A DNA stretch of 64,000 nt. It comes from an uncultured Celeribacter sp. GTDB taxonomy: Bacteria > Pseudomonadota > Alphaproteobacteria > Rhodobacterales > Rhodobacteraceae. Position numbers and translations under genes: made by a program. The DNA lies in assembly GCF_963675965.1 (NCBI RefSeq), contig NZ_OY780935.1, positions 620,001-684,000 of the forward strand, given 5' to 3'. Numbering within the stretch: position 1 is the stretch's first letter; every line of letters begins with the position of its first letter. Below the pieces are notes generated by a model. The model was not told where the DNA came from. It did not search any database and was given only the letters and a program-made list of their open reading frames with translations. Shown piece after piece: positions 34,398 to 43,669 of this stretch.

Positions 34398-35057
34398 ATG
34401 ACCCGCAAACCCTTTCAACGTCTCTCGGAAGACACCCGCCGTCTGGATCTTTTGCAGGCGACCCTCGATTGTATCGGCGACGACGGTCTGAATGGCGCGA
34501 GTGCGCGCAAGATCGCGGAACGCGCGGGCGTCACCGCCGGTTTGATCCGGCACCATTTCGGCTCGAAGGACGAAATGGTCCGCCAAGCCTACGGGCATCT
34601 AATGAACCAGTTGACCGGACGCGCCGAAGAGGTGGCCCATACGCAAGCTACCACACCGGAACAGTCGCTCGCGAGCTTCATCGCCGCCAACGTGACCCAG
34701 CCGAACCTGTCGGCGCGCAAAGTATCGCTTTGGGCCACCTTTATCGGGCGCGTAGAATATGAGCCGGGCTATTCGCAAATTCATCGCGACAGCTATCGCG
34801 AATTTCTCGACATTCTAGCCGGCCTCATTCACCCCGTGCGCAGCGTCCATGAGTTGTCCGATGCCCCGGCCATCTGTCACAGTCTGGCCATCGCCTTAAA
34901 CGGATTGATCGACGGTCTCTGGGTCGAGGGATCTCTGGGCCACGGCCTCTATGACGCTGATCGCCTCCCCCACATCGCTTTACAAGCCGCAGAGGGCATC
35001 CTCGGGCTTCCTGAAACCACACTCATGCAACATCTCCCCTCTGCCAGCGGGGATTAG
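34398..35057 (+). CDS. TetR family regulator (BetI-like) of the catabolic cluster
   Basis: A 219-residue regulator starting MTRKPFQRLSED. The HTH is NGASARKIAERAGVTAGLIRHHFGSKDEM. The C-terminal half resembles the BetI-type effector domain (VSLWATFIGRVEY, ALNGLIDGLWVEGSLG). An earlier in-frame ATG at 34386 is possible. It is the only regulator gene in the cluster, lies opposite the ABC operon and 24 bp before the aminotransferase gene. It is the obvious candidate for binding the two 25-bp sites. Its inducer may be the imported substrate. Confidence 0.88.
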   Translation: MTRKPFQRLSEDTRRLDLLQATLDCIGDDGLNGASARKIAERAGVTAGLIRHHFGSKDEMVRQAYGHLMNQLTGRAEEVAHTQATTPEQSLASFIAANVTQPNLSARKVSLWATFIGRVEYEPGYSQIHRDSYREFLDILAGLIHPVRSVHELSDAPAICHSLAIALNGLIDGLWVEGSLGHGLYDADRLPHIALQAAEGILGLPETTLMQHLPSASGD

Positions 35058-35081
35058 ATCGCAGAACCGAAAGGATACGCC

Positions 35082-36272
35082 ATGCGCTACGCGTCTGTGA
35101 CAGACCGACTTTATGACCTCGGCAGCGACAAATGGGCCGTGCATTACGCCGCCCGCGACCGCGCCGCTGACGGCCAAGAGATTATCGAGCTGACCATCGG
35201 TGAGCCGGACATCACCACCGATCCGGCGCTTGTTGAAGAATGCGTCACCGCACTTCGCGCAGGCCGCACGCGCTATTCCAACGGACGCGGCGAGCCGGAG
35301 CTGATTGACGCGTTGATCGACGTCTATCGCCCGCGCCTGCCCGAGATCACAGCCGAGAACATCCTGTGTTTCCCCGGCACGCAAACGGCACTTTACGCGG
35401 TGATGACCGCGCTCACCGATCAGGGTGACGGCGTTTTGATAGGGGATCCCTATTATGCGACCTATGAGGGCGTCGTGCGCTCAAGTGGTGCCGTGGTGCA
35501 GCCGGTGCCGCTTAAGATGGAGCATGGCTTTGTCATGCAGCCCACTGATCTCGCCGCTGCCATCACGCCAGAAAGCCGCGTCCTCCTACTCAACACGCCA
35601 CACAACCCGACCGGCGCGCTTTTGGATCTCGACACGCTGCGCGCATTGGGCACGCTCGCCATCGCCCATGATCTCTGGATCATCTGTGACGAAGTGTATG
35701 AGGAGCTGATTTTCGAGGGAGAATTTGCATCCCCGCTGGAAATCGACGTCCTGCGTGAGCGCACCATCGTGGTGTCCTCGATCTCCAAAAGCCACGCCGC
35801 GACAGGGTTCCGCAGCGGCTGGTCGATCGGACCGAAAGAATTCTCCCGCCGTTTGCTACCAATCTCCGAGACGATGCTGTTTGGCAACCAACCCTTTATC
35901 GCCGATATGACCACCGCCGCGCTGCGCGGCAATTACCCGACCGGCGCGCTTCTGCGCGAGGCCCTGGGGCGACGCGCGCGTATGGTCACGGAGCTGTGCC
36001 AGAACCTGCCGGGGCTGTCCTGCACCATGCCGTCGGGGGGCATGTTCGCGATGATCGACGTGTCGGACACCAGCCTTGATGGCGATGCTTTCGCTTGGCG
36101 TCTGCTCGATGAACAAAACGTCGCGGTCATGCCCGGCTCGGCCTTCGGCACCGAAGGGAAAAACCTGATCCGCGTGGCGCTGACCGTGCCGGATGCGGAC
36201 CTCAAAGATGCTGTGCAGCGCATGGGCAAACTGAGCGCCAGCCTTATGCAGGCCGAAGAACCCGTCGCATGA
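35082..36272 (+). CDS. PLP-dependent aminotransferase, class I/II
   Basis: A 396-residue fold-type I aminotransferase. Features are ELTIGEPDITTDPALVEE, the PLP-binding FPGTQTALYAVM region, GDPYYATYEG, NTPHNPTGALLD, WIICDEVYEELIF, the Schiff-base Lys in SSISKSHAATGFRSGW, and C-terminal NLIRVALTVPD. It converts an amino acid to its 2-oxo acid with an acceptor such as 2-oxoglutarate. A GAAAGGATACGCC site precedes the ATG. It overlaps the FAD oxidoreductase gene by four bases. The substrate is unknown. Confidence 0.93.
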   Translation: MRYASVTDRLYDLGSDKWAVHYAARDRAADGQEIIELTIGEPDITTDPALVEECVTALRAGRTRYSNGRGEPELIDALIDVYRPRLPEITAENILCFPGTQTALYAVMTALTDQGDGVLIGDPYYATYEGVVRSSGAVVQPVPLKMEHGFVMQPTDLAAAITPESRVLLLNTPHNPTGALLDLDTLRALGTLAIAHDLWIICDEVYEELIFEGEFASPLEIDVLRERTIVVSSISKSHAATGFRSGWSIGPKEFSRRLLPISETMLFGNQPFIADMTTAALRGNYPTGALLREALGRRARMVTELCQNLPGLSCTMPSGGMFAMIDVSDTSLDGDAFAWRLLDEQNVAVMPGSAFGTEGKNLIRVALTVPDADLKDAVQRMGKLSASLMQAEEPVA

Positions 36273-37615
36273 TCGCCTTTCCCGTCTCGATCTCGCAACC
36301 CATCGCCCACCCCGGCCCCGCACCAGAAGCCTGTGACGTTGTCGTCGTGGGCGGCGGGGTCATTGGCGTCACGACCGCGATTTTCCTGCGCCGCAAAGGG
36401 CTTGCCGTCACGCTTTTGGAAAAGGGCCGGATCGCGGGCGAACAATCCTCGCGCAACTGGGGCTGGATCCGGCAACAGGGCCGCGACCCAGATGAATTGC
36501 CCATCGCGACCGAGGCGGTGGCGCTTTGGAAACAGCTCGCGCGCGACTGCGGCGAGGACATCGGACTTGCGCCGGGCGGCACCACTTATATCGCACGCAG
36601 CGAAAAAGAGATGGCGGAATATGCCGACTGGTGCAGCATCGCCAAGGCCCATGGTGTCGACACCCGGCTGTTGAGCGCCGCCGAGACCGATGCCTTGTTT
36701 CCCGACATGTCACGCCGTCCGCTCGGCGCGATGCAAACGCCGTCCGATATGCGCGGCGAACCGTGGAAAGCGGTGCCAGCCCTCGCACGTATGGCCGAGC
36801 GCGAAGGCGTCGTGATTGTCGAGGGCTGTGCCGTGCGTGGCCTCGACATCGCGGGCGGGCGCATGGCGGGGGTGATCACCGAACAGGGCCGCATTCGGGC
36901 ACCCGAAGTTCTGGTGGCGGGCGGTGCATGGTCCTCGCTGTTGTTGCGCCAGTCCGGCGTTTCCATTCCCCAACTCACCGTGCGCGGCACTGTGACCGCG
37001 ACCGAAGCTCTGCCTGAGATCCATTCCGGCGCAGCCACCGATGAGCGCATTGCCTTTCGGCGGCGTCAGGACGGCGGCTATACCCTTGGCCCCGCGGGTT
37101 TTCATGAGGTATTTCTGGGGCGTGACCTGTTCCGGCACCTGCCGAAATACATGCCCGCGTTTTTCGAGGATCCCTTCGGCTCCGCGATCCGCCCCGCCGC
37201 GCCCAAGGGCTTTCCCGACGCCTGGACCACGCCGCACCGTTTTAGCCCCGACAAGATCACGCCCTTTGAGACCATGCGCATGATCAACCCAGCCCCGAGC
37301 CGTAAGGCGCTCAAGGCGATGCAACGCAATTTCTCCGCTCTTTTTCCAGAACTGGGCGAAGTCAAACTGCGCGCCGCCTGGGCAGGCATGATCGACGCCA
37401 TGCCCGATGTGGTGCCCATCGTCGGCCGCTGTGACCAGATCGCGGGTCTGACCATCGGCACCGGCATGTCGGCGCATGGTTTCGGTATCGGACCGGGCTT
37501 TGGTCGCATTCTGGCGGATCTGATCAAAGGCGATCCGGTTGGTCATGACATCCGCCGCTTCCGCTTTACCCGGTTCTCCGACGATAGTGAAATCCGTCCT
37601 GGACCAGCCCTTTAA
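36269..37615 (+). CDS. FAD-dependent oxidoreductase (DAO family)
   Basis: A 448-residue flavoenzyme. The FAD-binding motif is VVVVGGGVIGVTTAIFLRRK, followed by EKGRIAGEQSSRNWGWIRQQ, a middle with APEVLVAGGAWSSLLLRQSG, and a C-terminal GTGMSAHGFGIGPGFGRILA. Members oxidise secondary or primary amines such as D-amino acids, sarcosine-like N-methyl amino acids or opines, to the imine. The start ATGA overlap with the aminotransferase shows coupled translation. With the importer and M20 enzyme it suggests use of a modified amino acid as nitrogen or carbon source (inference). Confidence 0.92.
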   Translation: MIAFPVSISQPIAHPGPAPEACDVVVVGGGVIGVTTAIFLRRKGLAVTLLEKGRIAGEQSSRNWGWIRQQGRDPDELPIATEAVALWKQLARDCGEDIGLAPGGTTYIARSEKEMAEYADWCSIAKAHGVDTRLLSAAETDALFPDMSRRPLGAMQTPSDMRGEPWKAVPALARMAEREGVVIVEGCAVRGLDIAGGRMAGVITEQGRIRAPEVLVAGGAWSSLLLRQSGVSIPQLTVRGTVTATEALPEIHSGAATDERIAFRRRQDGGYTLGPAGFHEVFLGRDLFRHLPKYMPAFFEDPFGSAIRPAAPKGFPDAWTTPHRFSPDKITPFETMRMINPAPSRKALKAMQRNFSALFPELGEVKLRAAWAGMIDAMPDVVPIVGRCDQIAGLTIGTGMSAHGFGIGPGFGRILADLIKGDPVGHDIRRFRFTRFSDDSEIRPGPAL

Positions 37616-38251
37616 CTCTTATGAAAGTGCAGGCATGTGTGGACGGCTCCATTTATACAAGAGTTAATCTGAGCTGACAGCGATCGTTGCGGAGAGCGGG
37701 CGTGTGTCCGGCCTGTTGTCGCGGGACATTGGACCGCTGGCCCTGATGAAGTCCGCGGGCCCGGTCCCAATCAGATGAGAGAGCTTATGAGTCTTGGCAG
37801 CACCTCGGGGTGTCCTGGCAGCGATTCCGTTCGATCATCATCACTCGTCTTTGCCCTTGAAACTCGTTTTGACGCCGTTATGCGCTGCTTGTTTTGCTCC
37901 TTCGGTTAGTTGGTCGGGGCGACCTAGTAGTAAAGTGGTCCTAGTTTTCTGGACAGCTTGGCAACTTTTCTAAGGTGTATCCGTTTTAAGCTTCACTTCG
38001 TTGCCCTTCGAATCATCCTGCAAAAAGTTGCGAAGGGCAGCAGCGGATATGTGCCCCCCTTCCGCCGAACGACAGCTCTGGGCCGCGAGCGTCTTGCAGC
38101 ACCGCCGTGCCGGTCATGCGGCGCGCCGCAGCGCCGCATGACCGCTTTGAGCCCAACGGGGGCGAGGCGCGGCCCGTCACGCTCCAGTCTCGCAACATAG
38201 ATCGGCCAGCAAAATGACGCGCCGAGGGAGCCGGCGCGTCATGCAGGGTGA
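37616..38251. other. Intergenic region with a strong hairpin and IS-end-like sequence
   Basis: About 640 bp without a convincing gene. A perfect 13-bp stem CGGTCATGCGGCG with its complement (38111-38123 and 38132-38144) surrounds an 8-base loop. Around 37935-37955 the sequence GTGGTCC...TTTTCTGGAC resembles an IS3-type terminal repeat, but no transposase is left. Confidence 0.45.
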
Positions 38252-39007
38252 TCAGATCGTCTGGCCGCCCGACACCTCAATGCGCTGTGCAGTCACCCAG
38301 CGATTATCGTCCCGCAGAAGGCTGGCGATCATCGGACCGATGTCGTCCGGCAGCCCGACGCGGCCGAGCGCCGTCATCCCCGCGAACTGAGCGTTCACCT
38401 CGGGGTTGTCGCGGACCAGTCCGCCGCCGAAATCCGTCTCGATGGCGCCCGGCGCAACCGTGTTTGCCGCGATGCCCCGCGCTCCGAATTCCCGCGCCAT
38501 GTAAACCGTGAGCATCTCGACCGCCGCCTTTGCCGCCGAATAGGCCGCGAAGCCGGGGAAGGAGATCCGCGTCAGGCCGGACGAAAAATTCACGATCCGC
38601 CCCCCGTCGGCCAGGAGCGGCAGAAGGGCTTGAGCGAGGAAGAAGACGCCCTTCACATGGACTGCGAACAGGCGATCGAACTGCGCTTCGGTGGTCTCCT
38701 CGATCAGGGCGAATTCGCCATGCCCGGCATTGTTGACGAGATGATCGAAGCTGTCGCGGCCCCAAGTGTTGCGCAAATCCGAGCGCAGGCTTTCGACGAA
38801 GGCCGGAAAACTTGCGGTGTCGGCAACGTCGAGGGGCAGCGCCACGGCCTGGCGCCCCATCTCGCGGATGAGGGTCACGACCTCCTGTGCTTGCTCGGCG
38901 TTCGACCGATAGGTGACGATGACGTCGCCGCCGCTTTTGGCGATGGCGAGAGCGGTGTTGCGACCGAGGCCGCGATTGGCGCCGGTGACGAGAGCGATCT
39001 TGCTCAT
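38252..39007 (-). CDS. Short-chain dehydrogenase/reductase (SDR)
   Basis: A 251-residue classical SDR. The cofactor motif is VTGANRGLGRNTA, then NNAG (DHLVNNAGHGEF), the catalytic Ser in NFSSGLTRI and Tyr/Lys in FAAYSAAKAA, and the APGAIETDF segment. The YRSN after the second strand suggests NADP preference. The substrate is unknown. It is divergent from an AraC regulator, a common pairing in proteobacteria, with a 140-bp spacer. Confidence 0.93.
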   Translation of the reverse strand: MSKIALVTGANRGLGRNTALAIAKSGGDVIVTYRSNAEQAQEVVTLIREMGRQAVALPLDVADTASFPAFVESLRSDLRNTWGRDSFDHLVNNAGHGEFALIEETTEAQFDRLFAVHVKGVFFLAQALLPLLADGGRIVNFSSGLTRISFPGFAAYSAAKAAVEMLTVYMAREFGARGIAANTVAPGAIETDFGGGLVRDNPEVNAQFAGMTALGRVGLPDDIGPMIASLLRDDNRWVTAQRIEVSGGQTI

Positions 39008-39147
39008 GGGAGTGTCCTTTCAGGGTGTCATGGTGTCACTCTGAAATAAAAGTGCGCCGGCGCTTGTAGTTGCCTGAACCTCGCCAAGACTTGCCTGTTT
39101 CCATTATTCCCTTCCCCGACAGGCCAATCCAGAACATAAGATATTGC

Positions 39148-40050
39148 ATGACCATTGCCCAAAGCAGTTCGCCCCTTGCTCAGTTGCTCGTCCATTGCCG
39201 CCGGTTCGCCGACGCCAATGCCGGGCCCGACGGTTCGGCGCCGACTCCGGCCCGGGGCCTGTCCGTAGTGCGTGCCCTGCACCCGGGAGAGCTGATGGTT
39301 GCCGTCCAGAAGCCCGTGATCGCCATGCTGCTGCAGGGAAGGAAGCGTGTGACGACGCTGGGCGCGAGCTTCGAATATGCGCCGGGGGAGGCGATGGTCA
39401 TCGCGGCGGATATCCCGACAGTCAGCCGGATCGCCCACGCCAGCATCGCGGAACCCTACTACGCGCTCGTGCTCGAACTCGACCCCGCGATCCTGCGAGC
39501 ATTGCGCCCGGCCGTCTCCGTGCGGCCGGGTAAAGCGCCGCCCGTGAGGGTGGAGCCGATTGACACAGAGGTCATCGATGCCTCCCTTCGACTTGCGCGC
39601 CTGCTGGATCGGCCCGAGGCCCTCTCGGTCCTTGCCGACGGCCTGCTGCGCGAGCTGCATTACTGGCTTCTCATGGGGGTTCACGGCCCCGCCATCGCTG
39701 CGCTGGGGGTGCCGGACAGCCACGCGGGACGGATCGCGCGCGCGGTCGATATCCTGCGGCGGGAGTACGCCCGTCCGATCAGGGTCGAAGAACTCGCGGA
39801 GGCCGCCGCAATGAGTGAGCCCGCGTTCCACAAGCACTTCCGCGCCATCACGACCCTGTCGCCTCTCCAGTTCCAGAAGCAGCTTCGCCTGATTGAAGCG
39901 AGGCGGCTCATGCTGGCAGAGGGTGCGAAGATCGCGCAGGCAGCCCACACGGTCGGTTACGCTAGCGTGACGCAGTTCACTCGGGAATACGGCCGTCTTT
40001 TCGATGCACCTCCTGGGAGGGACATACGCATCGCGAATGCCGTCGCCTGA
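39148..40050 (+). CDS. AraC family transcriptional regulator
   Basis: A 300-residue regulator with an N-terminal AraC_N type cupin domain (PVIAMLLQGRKRVTTLG, then YAPGEAMVIAADIP) and two C-terminal HTH motifs (IRVEELAEAAAMSEPAFHKH; AHTVGYASVTQFTREYGRLF). ATG 39148 is used; the frame before it has no ribosome site. It probably activates or represses the divergent SDR gene and responds to a small aldehyde or ketone, by analogy with similar pairs (inference). Confidence 0.9.
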   Translation: MTIAQSSSPLAQLLVHCRRFADANAGPDGSAPTPARGLSVVRALHPGELMVAVQKPVIAMLLQGRKRVTTLGASFEYAPGEAMVIAADIPTVSRIAHASIAEPYYALVLELDPAILRALRPAVSVRPGKAPPVRVEPIDTEVIDASLRLARLLDRPEALSVLADGLLRELHYWLLMGVHGPAIAALGVPDSHAGRIARAVDILRREYARPIRVEELAEAAAMSEPAFHKHFRAITTLSPLQFQKQLRLIEARRLMLAEGAKIAQAAHTVGYASVTQFTREYGRLFDAPPGRDIRIANAVA

Positions 40051-40524
40051 TTGCTCGGGATGCACTTCTGCGGATAGACCAGCGTCAGCTCCGTCCGCAC
40101 AGCGGACCTCAGGGCATTGGACGATGCTGCGCAGAGCCTTAAAGGTCCGCTACTGTGACGTCGCGCTGCGGCGATGGCCATCCTGGCGAATGACGGCTTC
40201 GGGCCGAACGCGACTGGCGCACCCATACTGCAACTGGGAACTCACTCAAGATCGAAGCGGTCAGTTTGGTCTCAAAACAGACCTGCAGCTTCGCGGAAAA
40301 CCGCGAGTTCACACTGGTAGTGCAGTTCGCTGCGAACGGCCCAAAGCCGCCGTTCGGTCCCTGGCCGATCGCCGCGGTGCAGCTCACCAGAACCGGCCAT
40401 TCGTCCATCGCGCAGCATTTTCGGAAGATGAAGGTCGGCAGGGCGGACGAAGCTGCCGTTCGCCTTTTGGTTAATTATCAGAATCACGTTGGCAACTCGA
40501 TGGATTTTCTGCCACCATGCTGCA
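40051..40524. repeat. Dispersed degenerate intergenic repeat, copy A
   Basis: About 470 bp with no gene. It is dominated by repeated short words (GCCGTTCG, GGCCATTCG, TTTGGTCTCAAA, CCCAAAGCC) that recur at 43380-43650, 44120-44350 and 46190-46410. A TCGCGG-AAAA-CCGCGA hairpin lies at 40290-40305. Confidence 0.5.
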
Positions 40525-41367
40525 ATGGAAAATCTCGAGCATTTGGCGTCGACTGCACCGGACAAGCTGGTTGAACTGGCGGCACTCCACTGGTTCACTT
40601 GTGCCGAGAACATCTCTTACGATGAAATCGTGGTGGATGATGCCGGACTTGCGAAAGAAGATCGCCCTGATTTTCGATTGAGAATTGGCGATAAAATCAT
40701 CGGCGTTGAGATAACCCTAGCGCAGCGCCCGATAGCTGATAGCAAGTTCTCTGCGCATGAGATCGAAGCCGCGCAGAACAAATTTGCCAGGGACCTAGAG
40801 CGGTCGATACATCCCGCGCTGCCAATCTTAGTTCATTTGCCCTTTAACGACGAAATCGCAATTACTCCAAGAGAAGCCAAAGATGCGCTTTCTACGATAG
40901 TCGATAAGATCGACAAGCTAACGCAGAACATGAAACTGCGCTCAGGCTCCATGATTGTGCGAAGCGCGGACGACTTATTGCACTATCCCGACGCGGAAAT
41001 CCTAGCTGAGATCCCTAATTTTTTGCAAAATATTCAAATCTGGAATGAGGGGCAAAACTTTTCGGCTGTTACGAGTTCGCGCGGCGGCATCATTGAACAC
41101 TTTTCTGAGGCACATCTTCTCCCTATTCTTGAAAAGAAACATAATTCTCTAAAATCCTACAGAACATGCAGTGAGCAATGGCTCGTAATTGTTTCAGGTT
41201 CCATACCGCCAATTATCCTACCTAAAGAACGCCCCAGTCTTCTGCTTGCTTCTGCGGCTACAAACTTCGCAGACGCAGAGATCGCGAGACCAATCCAATC
41301 CGACTTTGATCGGGTATATTTTTTTAGAAGTCCCACCCACGCGGTGGATCTTACCAAAGCTTCATAA
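40525..41367 (+). CDS. Hypothetical protein with possible endonuclease-like core
   Basis: A 280-residue soluble protein with no family I can name. The segment RPDFRLRIGDKIIGVEITLA has the strand-strand layout of PD-(D/E)xK nucleases (Asp, then Glu), but the usual Lys is replaced by Thr, so catalytic activity is doubtful. The codon use is lower in G+C than the flanking metabolic genes, fitting foreign origin. ATG 40525 is chosen because the preceding frame overlaps the repeat region. It is isolated between a repeat block and the ArsR operon, and is a candidate defence or cargo gene. Confidence 0.65.
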   Translation: MENLEHLASTAPDKLVELAALHWFTCAENISYDEIVVDDAGLAKEDRPDFRLRIGDKIIGVEITLAQRPIADSKFSAHEIEAAQNKFARDLERSIHPALPILVHLPFNDEIAITPREAKDALSTIVDKIDKLTQNMKLRSGSMIVRSADDLLHYPDAEILAEIPNFLQNIQIWNEGQNFSAVTSSRGGIIEHFSEAHLLPILEKKHNSLKSYRTCSEQWLVIVSGSIPPIILPKERPSLLLASAATNFADAEIARPIQSDFDRVYFFRSPTHAVDLTKAS

Positions 41368-41567
41368 TTGGCGTCCAGCGCGTCCTGAGAAGGACGGTAT
41401 GGGCTCACTGCCGAAATTCTCCGCGTTTGCGCAGAAAACCAAAGACCAGACGGGGCGTGAACGGCGGCTGTGCGGGACTTTGCTGACTTTCGCCGCCGGT
41501 GCACCAATGACCGCTTGAGTTCCCTCATGCGTTAACAGGCACACGGGGGTACCGCCCTCCAGATATC

Positions 41568-41590
41568 TTGACAAAACTAGATTTATAGTT
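41568..41590 (+). promoter_or_regulatory. Promoter and candidate ArsR operator
   Basis: A consensus -35 box TTGACA (41568-41573) is followed by an inverted repeat AACTA-GATTTA-TAGTT (41575-41590) just before the ArsR ATG at 41603. A repeat overlapping the -35/-10 spacer is typical for ArsR-type autoregulation. The -10 box is weak (TTATTT/ATTTTA). Confidence 0.55.
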
Positions 41591-41602
41591 ATTTTAGCCG
41601 TC

Positions 41603-41917
41603 ATGAATACAAACGCATCCATCGCCCTCTCTTTGGCCGCCCTTGGGCATGAGACCCGTCTCGCGATCTTTCGGCTTCTGGTTCGGGCTGGAGACGAAGG
41701 TCTGAACGTGGGCGAGATCGGTCAGCATCTCGACATGGCGGCTTCGACGCTCGCGCATCATCTCAAAACCCTTGTCGATGCCGGGCTGGTCATTCAGGAA
41801 CGCCAAGGCCGCCAGATCGTGAACCGGGTCGACTACCGGGCGATGCGCGGCACCGTATCCTTCCTGACAGCTGAGTGCTGCGTCGGTGTCACGCTCATGC
41901 GGGAGGACGTAGCATGA
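41603..41917 (+). CDS. ArsR family winged-helix regulator
   Basis: A 104-residue winged-helix repressor. It has LAALGHETRLAIFRLLVRAG, the recognition helix ASTLAHHLKTLVDAGLV, and a wing with RQIVNRVDY. A Cys pair near the C-terminus (TAECCVGV) may bind arsenite or another soft metal(loid). It is 54 bp before the permease gene on the same strand and surely regulates it. Confidence 0.92.
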   Translation: MNTNASIALSLAALGHETRLAIFRLLVRAGDEGLNVGEIGQHLDMAASTLAHHLKTLVDAGLVIQERQGRQIVNRVDYRAMRGTVSFLTAECCVGVTLMREDVA

Positions 41918-41971
41918 TAAGGTGCTGCCTTCTTCTTTGTCCAAAATAACGATTAATCTAAGGATGTCGCT

Positions 41972-43024
41972 ATGATTGAACTCGCTCTCAACGTCCGCTC
42001 ATGGACAACCGAATTCTCTCATCGGCTGTGGACCAAGGAAAAGGTCTGGCTGTTCATTGCCGGTCTCTTGCTTGCCCTGTTCGTTCTTGTGCCCGGACAG
42101 GCTGCCAGCAGTGCGGAGTTTGCCGCGCGCAACTTGCTTGAGGTCGCGCCGTTTTTGATTCTCTCAATCGGCATCGCCGCCTATGCCGGGGCGACCGGTG
42201 CGGACGGTCTGATTGCCCGCGCCTTCACCGGATCGCCCGCCATTATGATCCTGATCGCGGCGCTCGCTGGAGGCCTGTCGCCATTCTGCTCTTGTGGTGT
42301 CATCCCACTGATTGCGGCACTTCTGGCGATGGGTGTTCCGCTATCGGCCGTCATGGCCTTCTGGCTGGCCTCGCCGGTCATGGACCCCTCGATGTTCGTG
42401 CTAACCACCGGCGTTCTCGGAATTGAGTTCGCTGTAGCCAAAACGCTCGCGGCTGTCGGGCTGGGCGCCTTCGGTGGCTATGTGGTCCATCTCCTGAGCC
42501 AGGCGGGCGGACTGGCCGATCCACTGCGCCAGGGCGTCGGCAATGGCGGTTGCGGTGGTGTAAAAGTGCGCAACGCGAAGCCTGTCGTATGGAATTTCTG
42601 GAAAGACGATGAGCGTGTCAGGAAGTTCATGCGCGAGGGGATAAAGACCACACTGTTCCTCGCCAAATGGCTGGCGCTCGCATTCGTTCTGGAAAGCCTG
42701 ATGCTTGCTTGGCTTCCAGCCGATCTGGTGGCGCGTTCGCTCGGCGGCACAGGCCTCGCTCCCATCGGGATCGCAACGCTGGTCGGCGTGCCTGCCTATC
42801 TCAACGGCTACGCTGCCCTACCGCTGGTCGGCGGCTTGATCGAGCAAGGCATGGCACCCGGCGCAGGTCTCGCGTTTCTGGTTGCAGGGGGTGTGACCTC
42901 CCTGCCAGCGGCCATTGCGGTCTGGGCGCTGGTGAAGCGAAAGGTGTTCTTCCTCTATCTTGGGATCGCTTTGACCGGCTCCTTTGCGACGGGCGTTCTG
43001 TTTCAGCTCTGGACGACGATCTGA
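41972..43024 (+). CDS. ArsP-like permease (DUF318/UPF0718)
   Basis: A 350-residue membrane protein with about eight helices in two similar halves. The family signature GGLSPFCSCGVIPLIAALLA is present, as are PVMDPSMFVLT and GVPAYLNGYAALPLVGGLI. The central loop has a Cys/Gly-rich NGGCGGVKV segment. ArsP-type members export methylated or aromatic arsenicals; other members have unknown roles. Co-transcription with ArsR supports a metalloid role. There is no arsC or acr3 gene here, so inorganic arsenic resistance is not implied. Confidence 0.88.
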   Translation: MIELALNVRSWTTEFSHRLWTKEKVWLFIAGLLLALFVLVPGQAASSAEFAARNLLEVAPFLILSIGIAAYAGATGADGLIARAFTGSPAIMILIAALAGGLSPFCSCGVIPLIAALLAMGVPLSAVMAFWLASPVMDPSMFVLTTGVLGIEFAVAKTLAAVGLGAFGGYVVHLLSQAGGLADPLRQGVGNGGCGGVKVRNAKPVVWNFWKDDERVRKFMREGIKTTLFLAKWLALAFVLESLMLAWLPADLVARSLGGTGLAPIGIATLVGVPAYLNGYAALPLVGGLIEQGMAPGAGLAFLVAGGVTSLPAAIAVWALVKRKVFFLYLGIALTGSFATGVLFQLWTTI

Positions 43025-43065
43025 ACGCTCAACACGGATGCCTAGAGCGAGCGGGGGCGGAGATC

Positions 43066-43368
43066 ATGAAGAAATACCATCTCGCCCCCGCAGATTATCA
43101 TGGCAAGCCGCTATTCGATGTTGGTGGCGACGAGTTCGCGGCACATATATTTGCGGAGTTGGAAGCACAGCGACACAATCGAGTGACAGTGCAGCAAGCC
43201 GCTGTTCTGAGCCTACGATATCCAGATGATCGGCCTGTTTTCCAACGCCTTTCCGATTGGTGGCATTCCTGCGAACAAGCACTCGTCGCTCCAGCACCTG
43301 ATGTAACTGCGACAACAGCGACAGAGCCTAAATGGAAAGGCCACTGGTCAGTCGTCAAATATCTTTGA
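43066..43368 (+). CDS. Hypothetical protein (100 aa)
   Basis: A short soluble protein starting MKKYHLAPADYHGK, with DEFAAHIFAELEAQRHNRVT in the middle and a Trp-rich end (WKGHWSVV). A GGCGGAG ribosome site lies four bases before ATG 43066. It follows the permease by 41 bp on the same strand and may belong to its operon. No domain is recognised. Confidence 0.6.
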   Translation: MKKYHLAPADYHGKPLFDVGGDEFAAHIFAELEAQRHNRVTVQQAAVLSLRYPDDRPVFQRLSDWWHSCEQALVAPAPDVTATTATEPKWKGHWSVVKYL

Positions 43369-43379
43369 CTGCATAGGAC

Positions 43380-43650
43380 ACTGACGACGAAGCGGCCATT
43401 CGCCTTAACCGCAGCATTCGGGATTTTGGGCTCAAACCGGACTTGCGGCGCTGCGGCAAGCCGCATGACCTGCCGGTCAGCGCTGCACGGTGCTTGCGGC
43501 CCACACCGGTCATTGGCCAGGATCACTATTGCCGCAGCGCGGCTTCCCCATACCGGACCTTCATGGCACCGCGCAGCATAGTCCAGGGCCCCAAGGTAAG
43601 CAGTGCGGACCAAAACGGCCGTTCAGTCCTCCCTGGAGCAATTCTTAAAT
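43380..43650. repeat. Dispersed degenerate intergenic repeat, copy B
   Basis: Non-coding, with GCGGCCATTCG, TTTTGGGCTCAAACCGGAC, CCGGACCTTC and GGCCGTTCAG words shared with copies A, C and D. It contains TTGCGGC-GCTGCG-GCAAGCCGC, able to fold. No gene is seen. Confidence 0.5.
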
Positions 43651-43669
43651 CGGCCAAGCGTTGACTGCA

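Noticed and set aside
39028..40065. 345-codon minus-strand frame opposite the AraC gene
   Set aside because: Antisense shadow of a well-supported regulator; no recognisable domain.
41603..43024. A full arsenic-resistance operon
   Set aside because: Only ArsR and an ArsP-like permease are present; no arsenate reductase, Acr3/ArsB or ArsH follows.
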